NCBI GenBank assembly: GCA_020434465.1
Contig: JAGRAS010000061.1
Span: forward strand, 1-7,951
Reading direction: 5' to 3'
DNA: 7,951 nt
Source of the DNA: Bdellovibrionales bacterium
GTDB lineage: Bacteria; Bdellovibrionota; UBA2361; JAGRAS01
Part shown: one piece after another, positions 6,714 to 7,951 of the stretch
How the letters are laid out: every line of letters begins with the position of its first letter
Numbering within the stretch: position 1 is the stretch's first letter
Notes under the pieces: model-generated
Database searches by the model: none
Seen by the model: the letters and a program-made list of their open reading frames with translations, nothing else
What the model was told of the DNA's origin: nothing
Program-made: the position numbers and the translations under genes

Positions 6714-7730
6714 AAAATCTCTTAACTTATCTATAGCTAGTAAATACTGTATACTTCTTGGCAAGTCACAAGAAATTGAAATTACGTAACTAGCATTTTC
6801 TGTCGTAAAAATATCAGTTTCAAAGCCTTTTTCTGTTAAACCAGTAGTAGCGTATTTTTGTGTTGCGCTACTAAGTAATTCAACAGAGCATTTTGCAGCA
6901 AATTCCTTTACCATCTCGACACGTATTTTATAACGCTCACCAACTGAGGCATTAAACTTAAAAAAATCATTTATATCATCCTGGCCAATATAGTTATCTT
7001 CGTAGTTATTAGTCTGAATTTCAGAGGCTGCTAAAAAATAATCTCCTGCGTCATTTACAAAACCAGCATCTCCAGGCCGTTGATTTTTATTATTAAAATC
7101 AGCAATTGCTCTTAACCCAAGATCTTTTAAGGCTCTAATAGATGTTTCTAAATTTTCAAGCTTGATAAATTCCCCGCCGCTTATTTGAGCCAATTCTTTT
7201 AATATCTGATTTTCATGATTTTCACGTGCAGCAGAAGCAATAAATAATTTCACTATAACTCCACTCTGATAAAGATTTTCTATTACTTGCTTTGGATCTC
7301 CTCCACATGTGTCAATGCCATCACTAAATAAAACTATTATCTTTGCTCCACTAGAGAAGTCCTTAGCTGCTTCTGTTAGAGAATAAGCTAATGGTGAAAA
7401 TCCTTTTGCTTTCAAATTAATTGTCGAGATATCCTTTAATACTTCAACAGGATTTTTAAACGCAGAAATTAACTCTGAATCATGGCATGACTTCTCTTTA
7501 TCTCGCTGGGAGTGTTTAGTCCCAAAAGTCCTAATTGAAACTTTTGCATCATTTGGCAATGATTCAAGGGCATTCTTAAGAGATTTCAAAGCAATATTAG
7601 ATTTAGTTTCACCATGAACTTCTTTATTCATCGAAGTAGAAAAGTCTAAGACAAATTCAATTTGAGGTTCCGCTTGTGCAAAGCTTGGAATTAAAAATAA
7701 TACAATAAAAAACTTACTTAGCACTTTCAT
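6708..7730 (-). CDS. Exported von Willebrand factor A (VWA) domain protein
   Basis: The 340-residue protein starts with a clear Sec signal peptide: a basic N terminus, a hydrophobic core and AQA just before E21, so the mature protein is probably periplasmic or secreted. A VWA domain follows at about 22-205. Its metal-ion-dependent adhesion site is recognisable as DFSTS (D29, S31, S33), the loop KGFSPL with Ser112 where Thr is usual, and SDGIDTCGGDP with D137. Cysteines C82 and C142 probably form a disulfide, as do perhaps C281 and C321. The C-terminal part (about 225-340) looks like a beta-rich module, with spaced acidic residues (GQDDINDFF) and alternating hydrophobics. It vaguely resembles PPC-type domains, but that is inference. 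No membrane helix follows, so this is not a BatA/BatB-type anchored protein. Its ligand is unknown. A partial gene lies 31 nt upstream on the same strand, probably co-transcribed. The Shine-Dalgarno is weak. Confidence 0.85.
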   Translation of the reverse strand: MKVLSKFFIVLFLIPSFAQAEPQIEFVLDFSTSMNKEVHGETKSNIALKSLKNALESLPNDAKVSIRTFGTKHSQRDKEKSCHDSELISAFKNPVEVLKDISTINLKAKGFSPLAYSLTEAAKDFSSGAKIIVLFSDGIDTCGGDPKQVIENLYQSGVIVKLFIASAARENHENQILKELAQISGGEFIKLENLETSIRALKDLGLRAIADFNNKNQRPGDAGFVNDAGDYFLAASEIQTNNYEDNYIGQDDINDFFKFNASVGERYKIRVEMVKEFAAKCSVELLSSATQKYATTGLTEKGFETDIFTTENASYVISISCDLPRSIQYLLAIDKLRDFS

Positions 7731-7761
7731 AGTTTAAATTTATCTAAACAAAATGAGAAAA

Positions 7762-7951
7762 TTAACTATGGACAAATGTTCCATTAAACAAATAAGTGCA
7801 CCCAGAGCCAGTAGAAAATGTAATTGTGAATTCAGCAGTGCCTTTACTTATATTTGAGACAACAAAGCCATCAGGTTTATTTGTTGGCAACTCATCATTT
7901 AAAATCGTAACTTCATCATCTGCTGCAAATGAAAATTTATCACTTGGGCAA
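7762..7951 (-). CDS. C-terminal end of an unrecognised protein; start lies beyond the right edge
   Basis: The minus strand is open from the window edge to a TAA at 7762-7764, giving 62 residues in one frame; the other frame checked, starting at 7951, hits a stop within four codons. The peptide begins CPSDKFSFAADDEV and ends CTYLFNGTFVHS. It has two cysteines 50 residues apart, is acidic and Thr/Ser/Phe rich, and shows alternating hydrophobic residues that suggest beta strands. This looks like the end of an exported beta-sandwich protein, but I recognise no family. It reads in the same direction as the VWA gene and ends 31 nt before that gene's start with no hairpin between them, so the two may share an operon. 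Confidence 0.6.
   Translation of the reverse strand, partial: CPSDKFSFAADDEVTILNDELPTNKPDGFVVSNISKGTAEFTITFSTGSGCTYLFNGTFVHS

Overview
The window comes from an AT-rich Gram-negative bacterium with an aerobic or respiratory lifestyle. Gram-negative cell structure is inferred from a Tat/lipoprotein-type export signal, a periplasmic multihaem cytochrome and a Sec-exported VWA protein. The three-gene block encoding alternative complex III (ACIII, the quinol:electron acceptor oxidoreductase) is a pattern seen in Bacteroidota, Rhodothermota, Deltaproteobacteria-type phyla, SAR324 and relatives. I cannot fix the phylum from this sequence alone. A deltaproteobacterial, Bdellovibrionota-like or similar AT-rich lineage is my best guess, with low confidence.

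Left half (1-4436, minus strand): a tight operon in the order actA (pentahaem cytochrome c, 4436-3783), actB (fused molybdopterin-oxidoreductase-like and ferredoxin-like subunit, 3770-750) and actC (NrfD-type quinol-binding membrane subunit, from 737 and running off the left edge). Gaps are about 12 nt, and stop codons are joined to the next Shine-Dalgarno. The remaining ACIII subunits (actD, actE, actF), and often a cytochrome oxidase, would be expected beyond the left edge. Together the proteins oxidise membrane quinol at ActC and pass electrons through the Fe-S clusters of ActB to the haems of ActA and onward.

Middle (4437-4730): a 294-bp AT-rich gap between two divergent transcription units, carrying the promoters of both. 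Right of it, on the plus strand (4731-6703), is acetoacetyl-CoA synthetase, a ketone-body or acetoacetate activating enzyme. As given, it is broken by a one-base frameshift in a short A run near 5359-5362. Both halves are otherwise intact and together give a normal-length enzyme.

Right end (6708-7951, minus strand): an exported von Willebrand factor A domain protein converges on the synthetase with only 4 nt between the stop codons. Upstream of it is the C-terminal end of another unrecognised, probably exported, protein that enters from the right edge. No RNA genes, mobile elements, CRISPR arrays or large repeats were seen. I found no convincing undescribed system. The points most worth a second look are the frameshift, the TTG start of actC, the retained Fe-S cysteine motif and His-rich linker in ActB, and the VWA gene pair.
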